From an uncultured Bacteroidales bacterium (GTDB lineage: Bacteria; Bacteroidota; Bacteroidia; Bacteroidales; UBA932): 47,596 bases of DNA. The position numbers and the translations under genes were made by a program. The stretch covers positions 1-47,596 of the forward strand of contig CAKVDS010000011.1 in NCBI GenBank assembly GCA_934726455.1. The letters run 5' to 3'. Below are positions 10,102 through 17,657 of the stretch, one piece after another; position 1 is the stretch's first letter, and each line of letters opens with the position of its first letter. The notes under the pieces were generated by a model that was given only the letters and a program-made list of their open reading frames with translations, had not been told where the DNA came from and searched no databases.

Positions 10102-10716
10102 ATGCATATAGGAATAGCAGGAAACATAGGCAGCGGCAAGACGACTCTCACAGGTATGCTTGCCGAGCATTATGGCTGGACTCCGAAATACGAGTCCGTC
10201 ACATTCAATCCATATCTCGAAGATTACTACAAAGATATACCGCGCTGGTCATACAATCTGGAGACCTACTTCCTTGCGCAGCGTTTCAAGGATGTCCTGG
10301 ATATAGCGCGTTCCAAGGAGGTGATAGTGCAGGACCGCACCATACTGGAGGGTGTGCATATCTTCGTGGCCAACAATCTCGAGATGGGAAATCTTTCGGC
10401 CCGCGATTACGACACCTATATGCAGCTTTTCCGCCTGATGATGTCCATGGTGCGTCCGCCCGACCTGCTGATATACCTCAGATGTTCGGTGCCGCACCTC
10501 GTGTCACAGATCCAGAAGCGGGGCCGCGACTACGAGCAGACCATGAGTCTGGAGTATCTCAGCCGGCTCAATGACAAGTACGAGCAGTGGATAGCCGGCT
10601 ACAGCGGCAACCTTCTGGTGATTGATGCCGACAACCTCGATTTCGCGGGGCGGCCGGAGGATTTTGAGGCTGTCACCGACAAGATTGACTCCCGCCTCTA
10701 TGGACTCTTCAAATAA
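10102..10716 (+). CDS. Deoxynucleoside kinase, copy 1
   Basis: This P-loop enzyme of the deoxyadenosine/deoxyguanosine kinase family transfers phosphate from ATP to a salvaged deoxynucleoside. In its 204 residues it has GNIGSGKTT at 7-15, the catalytic/substrate Glu in YES at 30-32, DRT at 78-80 and the LID arginines in KRGRDYE (139-145). The next gene encodes a gap-free homologue, about two-thirds identical by eye, so the pair arose by tandem duplication. In Lactobacillus, tandem kinases of this family form a heterodimer with separate dAdo and dGuo/dCyd sites. Whether this pair does the same is inference. It is probably read from the box at 10090-10097. Confidence 0.9.
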   Translation: MHIGIAGNIGSGKTTLTGMLAEHYGWTPKYESVTFNPYLEDYYKDIPRWSYNLETYFLAQRFKDVLDIARSKEVIVQDRTILEGVHIFVANNLEMGNLSARDYDTYMQLFRLMMSMVRPPDLLIYLRCSVPHLVSQIQKRGRDYEQTMSLEYLSRLNDKYEQWIAGYSGNLLVIDADNLDFAGRPEDFEAVTDKIDSRLYGLFK

Positions 10717-10720
10717 TTGC

Positions 10721-10728
10721 TAAATTTG
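10721..10728 (+). promoter_or_regulatory. -7 box (TAAATTTG) between the two dNK genes
   Basis: TAAATTTG matches TAnnTTTG and lies 22 bp before the ATG of the second kinase, within the 33-bp gap. It gives the second kinase and the acyl-CoA synthetase a possible promoter of their own. Confidence 0.55.
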
Positions 10729-10749
10729 TAGGCTGTTAGTCAGAATAAT

Positions 10750-11376
10750 ATGCATATCGCGATAGCAGGAAACATAGGCAGCGGCAAGACAACGCTTACC
10801 AAGATGCTTGCCGCCCATTACGGCTGGACTCCGAAATACGAGTCGGTTGATTTCAATCCGTATCTTGCGGATTTCTACGAAGACATGGCCAGATGGTCAT
10901 TCAATCTCCAGATCTACTTCCTCAACAAGCGTTTCAAGGACGTGGTGGAGATTGCCAAGGGCGATGCGGTCATAGTGCAGGACCGCACCATCTATGAGGA
11001 CGCGCGCATATTCGCGCCCAATCTTCACGACATGGGACTGATGAGCACCCGTGACTTCGAAAATTACTCCGACCTCTTCGATCTGATGATGTCGCTTGTG
11101 GGCACGCCGGATCTCCTGATATATCTCAAGTCTTCAGTCCCGGCGCTGATTTCCAAGATCCAGAAGCGGGGCCGCGACTACGAGAAGAGCATTCGCATAG
11201 ACTATCTCACGGGCCTGAACGACAAGTATGAAAACTGGATCAAGGACTATAAGGGCAATCTTCTGGTCATTGATGCCGACAATCTCGACTTTGCCGGCCG
11301 TCCGGAAGATTTCGACAAGGTCACCGACATGATTGATGCGCAGCTCTATGGCCTTTTCTCACCATCCAACGAATAA
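10750..11376 (+). CDS. Deoxynucleoside kinase, copy 2
   Basis: This is the second member of the tandem pair, 208 residues. It keeps GNIGSGKTT (7-15), YES, DRT and KRGRDYE at the same positions as copy 1, and adds a 5-residue C-terminal tail. Differences cluster in the central helices (about residues 68-120), for example DARIFAPNLHDMG against GVHIFVANNLEMG, where substrate choice and the subunit interface lie in this family. The two enzymes may therefore prefer different deoxynucleosides. Only 11 bp separate it from the acyl-CoA synthetase gene, so the two are likely co-transcribed despite unrelated functions. Confidence 0.9.
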   Translation: MHIAIAGNIGSGKTTLTKMLAAHYGWTPKYESVDFNPYLADFYEDMARWSFNLQIYFLNKRFKDVVEIAKGDAVIVQDRTIYEDARIFAPNLHDMGLMSTRDFENYSDLFDLMMSLVGTPDLLIYLKSSVPALISKIQKRGRDYEKSIRIDYLTGLNDKYENWIKDYKGNLLVIDADNLDFAGRPEDFDKVTDMIDAQLYGLFSPSNE

Positions 11377-11387
11377 TCACGATCAAC

Positions 11388-13310
11388 ATGACAGCAGACA
11401 ACAAAAGACCGACAATCATTGATTTTGTCAACACCTACGCATCCAAGTATGCGGATTCTACTTTCCTTCGCGAGAAGGTGGACGGAGTGTGGACAGAGAC
11501 GTCATTCTCCGCTACCCGTGAGCGTGGACGCAGGCTCGCGGCCGGCTTTATGGCCATGGGCCTCGGCAAGGGAGACAAGGTGGCTCTTATATCGGAAGGC
11601 CGGAATGAGTGGATCTTCTGCGAATTGGGAATACTTCACGCGGGAGCTGTCAATGTGCCCCTCTCGTTCAAGCTGGAATCCGATCAGGATCTGCTTTTCC
11701 GCATCAATCACTCGGATTCCCGCTTTGTCATTGCCTCCGAAAGCCAGATCGCCAAGGTGCGCCGTGTCATTGACAGGTGTCCCGCTGTGGAGAAGGTCAT
11801 CGTCATCGATGATATGGAATTGCAAGGCAATGAGATGCACCTCAAGGACATATATGCGATGGGGGACGAGTTCCTCAAGGACCGTTCCGCAGAACTCGAA
11901 GAGCGTATAGCCTCGGTAGGTCCGGACGACTATGCCAATATAAGTTATACTTCCGGCACGACGGCCGATCCTAAGGGCATCCTGCTCACGCACCGCAACT
12001 ACACGGCCAATGTGGAGCAGTGCCGCTCCGTAGTCAAGATCGGTGAGGGCTGGACGATGCTCATCATCCTCCCGCTTGACCATTGCTTCGCCCATGTGGC
12101 CGGTTTCTATGTCATGATGAGCTATGGCGGAAGCATAGCCACAGTACCTGGTGGCAAGAATGCCGTCACCATGCTCAAGAACATCCCGATAGCCATCAAT
12201 GAGGTTCGTCCGGAGGTCATGCTTTCCGTGCCGGCTCTTTCGAGAAGCTTCCGCAAGAGTTTTGAGGCTGCAATCAAGAAAAAGGGCCCGACCGTGGAGA
12301 AACTCTACGAATTCGGCCTCAAGAACGCGATAGCCTATAACCGCGAGTACTATAATGCCGGCAAGCCTTGCTGGAAACTCTGGTGGCGCAAGCCGATAAA
12401 GTCCGTCCTGGACAAGCTTGTCTTCTCCAAGATACGCGAGGGCTTCGGCGGCAGGCTCAAGTTCTTCGTGGGCGGAGGCGCCCTGCTTGACATTGAGCTT
12501 CAGAGATATTTCTGCGCCATCGGCATGCCGATTTTCCAAGGTTACGGCCTCTCAGAGGCCACTCCTGTCATCTGTGCCAACTCCATGGGACACGCCCGTT
12601 TCGGCTCTTCCGGCCGTATAGTCGAGCCTCTGGACCTCAAGATCTGCGATGAGGAGGGCAATGCACTTCCTGTGGGCGAGACCGGCGAGATTGTCATCCG
12701 CGGTGAGAACGTGATGGCCGGGTACTGGAAGAATCCGGAGTCCACAGCCAAGACCATAGTGGACGGGTGGCTTCACACCGGAGACCGCGGCTACCTCTGC
12801 AAGGAGGATCCGAGGTATCTCTATGTGACCGGACGGTTCAAGAGTCTCCTCATCTCCTCAGACGGCGAGAAATATTCCCCGGAAGGGTTTGAGGACAGTC
12901 TGGCTGACGGCTCAAAGTATATCGAATCTTCGGTGCTTTACAACAACCAGAGTCCTTATACTGTAGTGATTGTAGTCCCTAACAAGACAGCTCTCGCTGA
13001 TGCTGTGCACAAGCAGGGGATTGACCCTCAGAGTGTTGAGGGGAGGAAAGCCCAACTCCAGATCCTTCAGGGAGAGGTTGATTCATACCGCGCGGGCGGC
13101 CGTCACGCCGGGCTTTTCCCGGAGAAGTGGCTTCCTGCCGCAATCATTGTGGCCGACACCCCGTTCACAGAGCAGAACGGAATGCTCAACACCACTGCCA
13201 AGATGGTGCGCGGCAAGGTGGAGAAGTTTTACGCCGACCGTATCGAGTATGCCATGACCCCGGAGGGCAAACAGCTCTTCAATGACAGGAATCTCAAATC
13301 ACTTGAATAA
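11388..13310 (+). CDS. Long-chain fatty-acid--CoA ligase (AMP-binding family)
   Basis: This 640-residue member of the acyl-adenylate-forming family activates fatty acids to acyl-CoA through an acyl-AMP intermediate. The P-loop YTSGTTADPKG starts near residue 186. GYGLSEATP, the LHTGDRGYL motif with its ATP-binding Asp, and the hinge-like VTGRFKSLLISSDGEKYSPE follow in order. A GGALL motif and a long middle part fit the long-chain, FadD15-like group common in Bacteroidetes. No membrane segment is evident. No fatty-acid degradation genes are nearby, so a role in recycling or incorporating exogenous fatty acids is inferred only. No clear terminator follows. Confidence 0.9.
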   Translation: MTADNKRPTIIDFVNTYASKYADSTFLREKVDGVWTETSFSATRERGRRLAAGFMAMGLGKGDKVALISEGRNEWIFCELGILHAGAVNVPLSFKLESDQDLLFRINHSDSRFVIASESQIAKVRRVIDRCPAVEKVIVIDDMELQGNEMHLKDIYAMGDEFLKDRSAELEERIASVGPDDYANISYTSGTTADPKGILLTHRNYTANVEQCRSVVKIGEGWTMLIILPLDHCFAHVAGFYVMMSYGGSIATVPGGKNAVTMLKNIPIAINEVRPEVMLSVPALSRSFRKSFEAAIKKKGPTVEKLYEFGLKNAIAYNREYYNAGKPCWKLWWRKPIKSVLDKLVFSKIREGFGGRLKFFVGGGALLDIELQRYFCAIGMPIFQGYGLSEATPVICANSMGHARFGSSGRIVEPLDLKICDEEGNALPVGETGEIVIRGENVMAGYWKNPESTAKTIVDGWLHTGDRGYLCKEDPRYLYVTGRFKSLLISSDGEKYSPEGFEDSLADGSKYIESSVLYNNQSPYTVVIVVPNKTALADAVHKQGIDPQSVEGRKAQLQILQGEVDSYRAGGRHAGLFPEKWLPAAIIVADTPFTEQNGMLNTTAKMVRGKVEKFYADRIEYAMTPEGKQLFNDRNLKSLE

Positions 13311-13353
13311 CACAAAGAGTAAACTATAACCTTTTTATCATTCATCTTCTATC

Positions 13354-14634
13354 ATGGAAAAAAAACGTAATATGGTAGCCATTGTGACGATGTGCTTCAT
13401 ATTTGCAATGATTTCTTTCGTCACGAACATGGCCGCACCGTTCGGCAACATCTGGAAGCACAACTACAGCTGGGCCGGGATGATGGGCAATATGATGAAC
13501 TTTGCCGCATACCTCTTCATGGGTATCCCTGCCGGCAAGATGCTGGTCAAGATCGGCTACAAGAAAACCACGCTTGTTGCGCTGGCTGTCGGCTTCTTCG
13601 GCATCGTCGTCCAGTGGCTTTCCAGCCGTTCATTCCTCGGAGGCTCGGCAATTTATGTCTACCTGCTTGGAGCATTCATCTGCGGTTTCTGCGTCTGCAT
13701 GCTCAACACAGTGGTCAACCCGATGCTCAACATCCTCGGCGGAGGCGGCAACAGGGGCAACCAGTTCATCCAGATCGGCGGCACATTGAACTCCTTGACC
13801 GCGACTCTCACCCCGCTCCTTGTCGGCGTGCTGATCGGCACCGTGACAGAGGACACCAAGATGGTCGATGTGGAGCCGCTTCTCTATATCGCCATGGCAG
13901 TGTTTGCAGTGGCTTTTGTCATCATATCTTTTGTGAAGATTCCTGAGCCTGCCGCTTCCCGCAAGAATACAAAACTTGAGTCCAGTGCATGGGCTTTCCG
14001 TCACTGCGCACTTGGAGTCGTGGCCATATTTTTCTATGTCGGTGTGGAGATCGGCATTCCGGCCCAGCTCAATTTCTATCTCTCCGATGCTTCTGCCAAG
14101 GGAGCCGGCATCGCCATCGGCGGAGCTGCCATCGGCGGAGCCATCGCCGCAGTATACTGGCTGCTCATGATGGTTGGACGCGCCTTGAGCTCAGCCATCT
14201 CCGGCAAGGTCAGCACCCGTACCCAGATCATCGTCGTGAGCACAGCTGCAATCGTGTTCCTGCTCATCGCGATATTCCTGCCGAAGTCCATCACCGTCTC
14301 CATGCCGGGCTACAGCGCGGCCAACGGTTTCGAGATGTTCCAGGTTCCGGCAAGCGCCCTCTTCATAGTTCTCTGCGGTCTCTGCACATCAGTGATGTGG
14401 GGCGGCATATTCAACCTCTCCACCGAGGGCCTCGGCAAGTACACCGAGCAGGCTTCCGGCATCTTCATGATGATGGTTGTCGGCGGCGGCGTGATGCCTC
14501 TCATCCAGGATGTGATTGCAAAGAACATCGGTTACATGGCCAGCTACTGGCTCGTGATCGCGATGCTCTGCTACATCCTTTATTATGCTCTTGTCGGCTG
14601 CAAGAATGTCAACCCTGAAATATCTGTAGACTAG
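13354..14634 (+). CDS. MFS sugar permease, FHS (FucP-like) family
   Basis: This 426-residue protein has about 12 membrane helices and is of the major facilitator superfamily. The early helix with NMMNFAAYLFMGIPAGKMLVK, followed by KIGYKKT, resembles the aaYfl...PaG...GYk pattern of the fucose/glucose-galactose:proton symporter family. It lies 2 bp upstream of a ROK sugar kinase, which supports uptake of a free sugar that is then phosphorylated. The sugar is not determined by the sequence. The gap from the acyl-CoA synthetase is 43 bp and contains no clear TAnnTTTG box. Confidence 0.87.
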   Translation: MEKKRNMVAIVTMCFIFAMISFVTNMAAPFGNIWKHNYSWAGMMGNMMNFAAYLFMGIPAGKMLVKIGYKKTTLVALAVGFFGIVVQWLSSRSFLGGSAIYVYLLGAFICGFCVCMLNTVVNPMLNILGGGGNRGNQFIQIGGTLNSLTATLTPLLVGVLIGTVTEDTKMVDVEPLLYIAMAVFAVAFVIISFVKIPEPAASRKNTKLESSAWAFRHCALGVVAIFFYVGVEIGIPAQLNFYLSDASAKGAGIAIGGAAIGGAIAAVYWLLMMVGRALSSAISGKVSTRTQIIVVSTAAIVFLLIAIFLPKSITVSMPGYSAANGFEMFQVPASALFIVLCGLCTSVMWGGIFNLSTEGLGKYTEQASGIFMMMVVGGGVMPLIQDVIAKNIGYMASYWLVIAMLCYILYYALVGCKNVNPEISVD

Positions 14635-14636
14635 TC

Positions 14637-15599
14637 ATGGAGAAGCAGTTTGTGGTCGGTGTCGATGTAGGCGGCCAGACATCAAAGATAGGAGTGGTCA
14701 ACGCCCGCGGTGATGTCCTCTCCCAGTCCGTGATCCGGACAGACACGTTCGGTGAGGATTATGCGGCGTATATCTATGCTCTCGCTCAGGCCATCCGCGC
14801 CTGCGTCGAGGAGAGTGGCAAGAGCGGGGAGATCCGCGGCATCGGCGTCGGTGCGCCTAACGGCAACTACTATACAGGCCAGATCGCGTATGCGCCCAAT
14901 ATCATGTGGGCTGCGAAGCGTGAGGTCGATTTCGCCAAGCTCCTGAGCGAGTGTCTCGGCGGGATTCCGGTCTCCCTGACCAACGATGCCAACGCGGCGG
15001 CCGTGGGTGAGATGACTTACGGGGCGGCCCGGGGGATGAAAGATTTCATCATGATCACTCTGGGCACCGGAGTGGGCAGCGGAATAGTCATTGACGGCAA
15101 GGTGGTATACGGGCATGACGGCAATGCCGGCGAGCTCGGGCATACATGCGCCATCCGTTACAACGGGCGTCCTTGCGGTTGCGGCAAGACGGGCTGTCTG
15201 GAGACATATTGCTCCGCTACAGGTGTGGCCCGGACGGCGCGTGAGTGGCTTGAGGCAAGTTCCGAGCCGTCGTCGCTGCGTCTTATCGATGACATAAGTT
15301 CCAAGGCTGTCTATGAGGCTGCCAAAGAGGGGGATGCACTTGCCCGCAGGGTGCTTGAATATACTGGCCGGATGCTCGGACACAGTCTGGCTGATTTTGC
15401 GGCGTTCAGCTCTCCGGAGGCGATAGTGCTTTTTGGCGGTCTGGCCCGGGCGAAGGAGTTCCTTTACACCCCGATGCAGGAGGCGATGGAATCGAACCTG
15501 ATGCCGCATTGGCGCGGCAAGATAAAGATAGTTTTCTCCCAGCTCAAGGAGTCTGACGCGGCTATACTCGGCGCATCGGCACTGGCCTGGGAATTGTAG
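14637..15599 (+). CDS. ROK-family sugar kinase (glucokinase-like)
   Basis: This 320-residue kinase phosphorylates a hexose with ATP in the cytoplasm. It has the phosphate-binding VGVDVGGQTSKIGVV at the N-terminus, NDANAAAVGE with the catalytic Asp, LGTGVGSGIV, and the ROK zinc site GELGHTCA...CGCGKTGCLE (His plus three Cys). There is no N-terminal helix-turn-helix, so it is an enzyme rather than a ROK repressor. The start is 2 bp after the permease stop, so the pair works as uptake and phosphorylation. Glucose is the likeliest substrate by family, but N-acetylated or other hexoses are possible. Confidence 0.92.
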   Translation: MEKQFVVGVDVGGQTSKIGVVNARGDVLSQSVIRTDTFGEDYAAYIYALAQAIRACVEESGKSGEIRGIGVGAPNGNYYTGQIAYAPNIMWAAKREVDFAKLLSECLGGIPVSLTNDANAAAVGEMTYGAARGMKDFIMITLGTGVGSGIVIDGKVVYGHDGNAGELGHTCAIRYNGRPCGCGKTGCLETYCSATGVARTAREWLEASSEPSSLRLIDDISSKAVYEAAKEGDALARRVLEYTGRMLGHSLADFAAFSSPEAIVLFGGLARAKEFLYTPMQEAMESNLMPHWRGKIKIVFSQLKESDAAILGASALAWEL

Positions 15600-15625
15600 T
15601 GAATTTTTAAGTTTTTTAGTGTAAT

Positions 15626-16414
15626 ATGAAAATGTACAAACTTTTTGCCGCCCTCGTTCTGGGCGGTGTGGTTGTGGCCTGCAACGGTTCAGCGCCTGCA
15701 GCCAAGACAGAGGACGGGGTTCCGGCTGTCAAGACAGCCAAGGATTACCTTCCGTCCAAGGCCCAGAAGGATTCTGTAAGTTACCTTCTCGGAATCAATT
15801 TCGGAAGTTTCATGAAGAACTACAACTTCGGCGATGATCTCGATTACAACGCCATCGTCAAGGGTATGAAGGATTTCATGAAGTCCGAGGGCGACATGCG
15901 CTCAGAAGATTTTGTCAAGCAGTTCAAGTATGATCCGAATACCATGAACTCAGTGTTCAACACATATCTTGAGAACAGAAACCAGTACACGACTCTCGTG
16001 AACAAGGAGAAAGAGGAGAAGTTCCTTGCTGCCAACGCCAAGAAAGCCGGTGTGCAGCAGACGGAGTCAGGTCTCCAATATGAAATCATCGAGGCCGGCA
16101 ACGATGTGAAGCCGGGCGAGGCTGATACCGTGTGGGTGCACTACAAGGGCACATTCACCGACGGCAAGGTCTTCGATGAGGTGGCTGAAGAAGTGGAGCC
16201 GATCAGTTTCCCTCTCTCAGGTGTGGTTTCAGGATGGCGTGAGGGCCTTCAGCTCGTCGGCGAGGGCGGACACATCAAACTCTATGTCCCTTCTGCTCTC
16301 GGATACGGTGAGCATGGCAACAACGGCATTCCTCCGTATTCTACACTTGTCTTCGACGTCAAGCTCGACAAGGTCGGCAAGGCTGCCGCTGCCGAGACTC
16401 CGGCGGAGAAATAG
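15626..16414 (+). CDS. FKBP-type peptidyl-prolyl isomerase lipoprotein
   Basis: This 262-residue envelope chaperone catalyses cis-trans isomerisation of prolyl bonds. The N-terminus is a lipoprotein signal with cleavage before Cys in VVVACNG. Since NGSAP rather than acidic or Lys residues follow the Cys, the protein is more likely periplasmic-facing than surface exposed. Residues about 40-145 form the helical FkpA/Mip-like dimerisation part (KDSVSYLLGINFGSFMK). The FKBP domain (about 150-255) has VWVHYKGTF, GKVFDE, VSGWREGLQLV and YGEHGNNGIPPYSTLVFDVKL. It follows the ROK kinase by 26 bp and may share its transcript. Confidence 0.93.
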   Translation: MKMYKLFAALVLGGVVVACNGSAPAAKTEDGVPAVKTAKDYLPSKAQKDSVSYLLGINFGSFMKNYNFGDDLDYNAIVKGMKDFMKSEGDMRSEDFVKQFKYDPNTMNSVFNTYLENRNQYTTLVNKEKEEKFLAANAKKAGVQQTESGLQYEIIEAGNDVKPGEADTVWVHYKGTFTDGKVFDEVAEEVEPISFPLSGVVSGWREGLQLVGEGGHIKLYVPSALGYGEHGNNGIPPYSTLVFDVKLDKVGKAAAAETPAEK

Positions 16415-16433
16415 ACAGAAATGAATAAAAGAA

Positions 16434-16459
16434 AAGAGGAGGCCCTTAAGCCTCCTCTT
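16434..16459 (-). terminator. Hairpin terminator shared by convergent genes
   Basis: AAGAGGAGGC (16434-16443) pairs exactly with GCCTCCTCTT (16450-16459) around a 6-base loop. On the minus strand a U-rich run (complement of about 16420-16433) follows, fitting intrinsic termination of the pRiA4b-like gene, whose stop codon (16446-16448) lies in the loop. It also ends the FKBP gene side, where the tail is less T-rich. Confidence 0.75.
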
Positions 16460-17003
16460 CTTCGTATATTATCTCTTCTTCCTCTTTGTCATCGTTTTCT
16501 TCATCATCCTCCTCGTCGTCATCGTCATCATCATCTTCTTCTTCATCGTCCGGGAGTGATTCGCCAGAAAGCCTTCGGCGCTCTGCCGGGAGATCTTCGA
16601 AAGCTACATAGCCGTTCTCGAATTCTTGCGGTACAGGGCCTTTTGTGTCAATAAGTTTCGGAAGTTGCGCCTGCGCGTCCTTTTCCTCGCCTTCAAGAGT
16701 GATTATGACGCTCTTTTTGGCCTGTATGTCGTAGAAATACACAAAACTTGTGGCGCCTGCCTTTATCGTGTCGGCAATGGTGACAGCGTCCACGGCGCCG
16801 TATCCGATGTCAACCAGGGCATATCTGGCCACCACCTGCCCCTCGTTGTCCAGTGCCTTGAAGAGGATGGGCTGATCTACCGGAAACTCCAGATCGGAGC
16901 GTATCTGTTTGTGGAAGGTGTAGAGAGAATTCTCACCGTTGACCAGATAAACCCGATAAAAGCCCTTGATCCCCTGCAGGGTGATTCTATATTTGTAAAC
17001 CAT
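16446..17003 (-). CDS. pRiA4b ORF3-like protein with acidic C-terminal tail
   Basis: The first 110 residues (MVYKYRITLQGIKGFYRVYLV, then SLYTFHKQIRSDL and FVYFYDIQAKKSVIITLE) resemble the plasmid pRiA4b ORF3-like fold common as a chromosomal gene in Bacteroidales. Function is unknown. From about residue 146 the chain is almost entirely Asp and Glu, ending EEEEIIYEEEEA. The 185-residue protein is cytosolic with no signal peptide. It is convergent with the FKBP gene and divergent from yigZ, with a near-consensus -7 box immediately before the start. The tail is encoded by a GAN-rich trinucleotide run that could vary in length. Confidence 0.8.
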   Translation of the reverse strand: MVYKYRITLQGIKGFYRVYLVNGENSLYTFHKQIRSDLEFPVDQPILFKALDNEGQVVARYALVDIGYGAVDAVTIADTIKAGATSFVYFYDIQAKKSVIITLEGEEKDAQAQLPKLIDTKGPVPQEFENGYVAFEDLPAERRRLSGESLPDDEEEDDDDDDDEEDDEENDDKEEEEIIYEEEEA

Positions 17004-17008
17004 GTTGC

Positions 17009-17016
17009 GAAGATAC
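17009..17016 (-). promoter_or_regulatory. Near-consensus -7 box (TATCTTCG) of the pRiA4b-like gene
   Basis: The complement reads TATCTTCG, one mismatch from TAnnTTTG, and ends 5 bases before the ATG at 17003, predicting a leaderless or almost leaderless mRNA. It is back to back with the yigZ box at 17028-17035. Confidence 0.45.
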
Positions 17017-17027
17017 TAAATAATCGC

Positions 17028-17035
17028 TAAATTTG
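17028..17035 (+). promoter_or_regulatory. -7 box (TAAATTTG) of yigZ, near-leaderless arrangement
   Basis: TAAATTTG matches TAnnTTTG. A TTG at 17005-17007 lies exactly 20 bp upstream, fitting the Bacteroidetes -33 element. The GTG start at 17043 is 7 bases after the box, so the leader would be 0-3 nt. Confidence 0.62.
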
Positions 17036-17042
17036 GTTTGTC

Positions 17043-17642
17043 GTGCCGGCAAATGATACATACAAAAGCATCTCTGAGCCGTCCCGGGGGTCATTCCGGG
17101 ACAACGGCAGCCGCTTTCTGGCTTTCGCGTTCCCTGTGGAAAGCGAGGACGATGTCAAACAGATAGTCTCTTCCCTGAAAAAAGAGTATCACGATGCTCG
17201 GCATCACTGCTATGCCTACCGTATCGGCATGGACGGGCGGCTGTGGCGCTCCAACGATGACGGGGAACCGTCCGGCTCTGCGGGCCGGCCTATTCTCGGG
17301 CAGATTGATTCGGCCGGGCTGAGCGATGTGCTGGTCGTGGTGGTCAGGTATTTCGGCGGCATCAAGCTCGGCATCCCCGGGCTTATCCGTGCCTATAAGA
17401 CATCCACGGCCGAGGCCCTTGCCTCCGCGCAGGTCAAGGAGAAGATCTCCGGCGAATGGCGGAGGCTGGATTTCCCATATTCCAGCCTGCCGTCAGTGAT
17501 GAAGATGGTCAAGGACTTTGACCTGCCCCAGCGAAAGCAGTCATTTATGGAGCGGTGTTCTATGGAAGTATTCGTCCGCCTGTCCCTTTTGCCCGACTAT
17601 TGCGAAAGAATCAAAAAAATGGATATATTTGACGAACATTAA
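17043..17642 (+). CDS. yigZ: YigZ/IMPACT-family protein (UPF0029)
   Basis: This 199-residue cytosolic protein has the IMPACT fold. The signature region is clear: HHCYAYRIG, NDDGEPSGSAGRPIL, VVVVRYFGGIKLG and GLIRAYKTS. A smaller C-terminal ferredoxin-like part follows (about residues 140-199). The biochemical role of bacterial YigZ is not settled; eukaryotic IMPACT regulates the kinase GCN2. GTG is the only start that keeps the N-terminal SISEPSRGSF region and sits right after the promoter box. It is 15 bp upstream of serC, whose likely promoter lies in its last codons. Confidence 0.92.
   Translation: MPANDTYKSISEPSRGSFRDNGSRFLAFAFPVESEDDVKQIVSSLKKEYHDARHHCYAYRIGMDGRLWRSNDDGEPSGSAGRPILGQIDSAGLSDVLVVVVRYFGGIKLGIPGLIRAYKTSTAEALASAQVKEKISGEWRRLDFPYSSLPSVMKMVKDFDLPQRKQSFMERCSMEVFVRLSLLPDYCERIKKMDIFDEH
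17624..17631 (+). promoter_or_regulatory. -7 box (TATATTTG) of serC inside the yigZ 3' end
   Basis: TATATTTG matches TAnnTTTG, with a TTG at 17600-17602 upstream (21-bp gap). It would give serC-serA a leader of about 22 nt, independent of yigZ. Confidence 0.5.
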
Positions 17643-17657
17643 TAACTAATATCAGCT

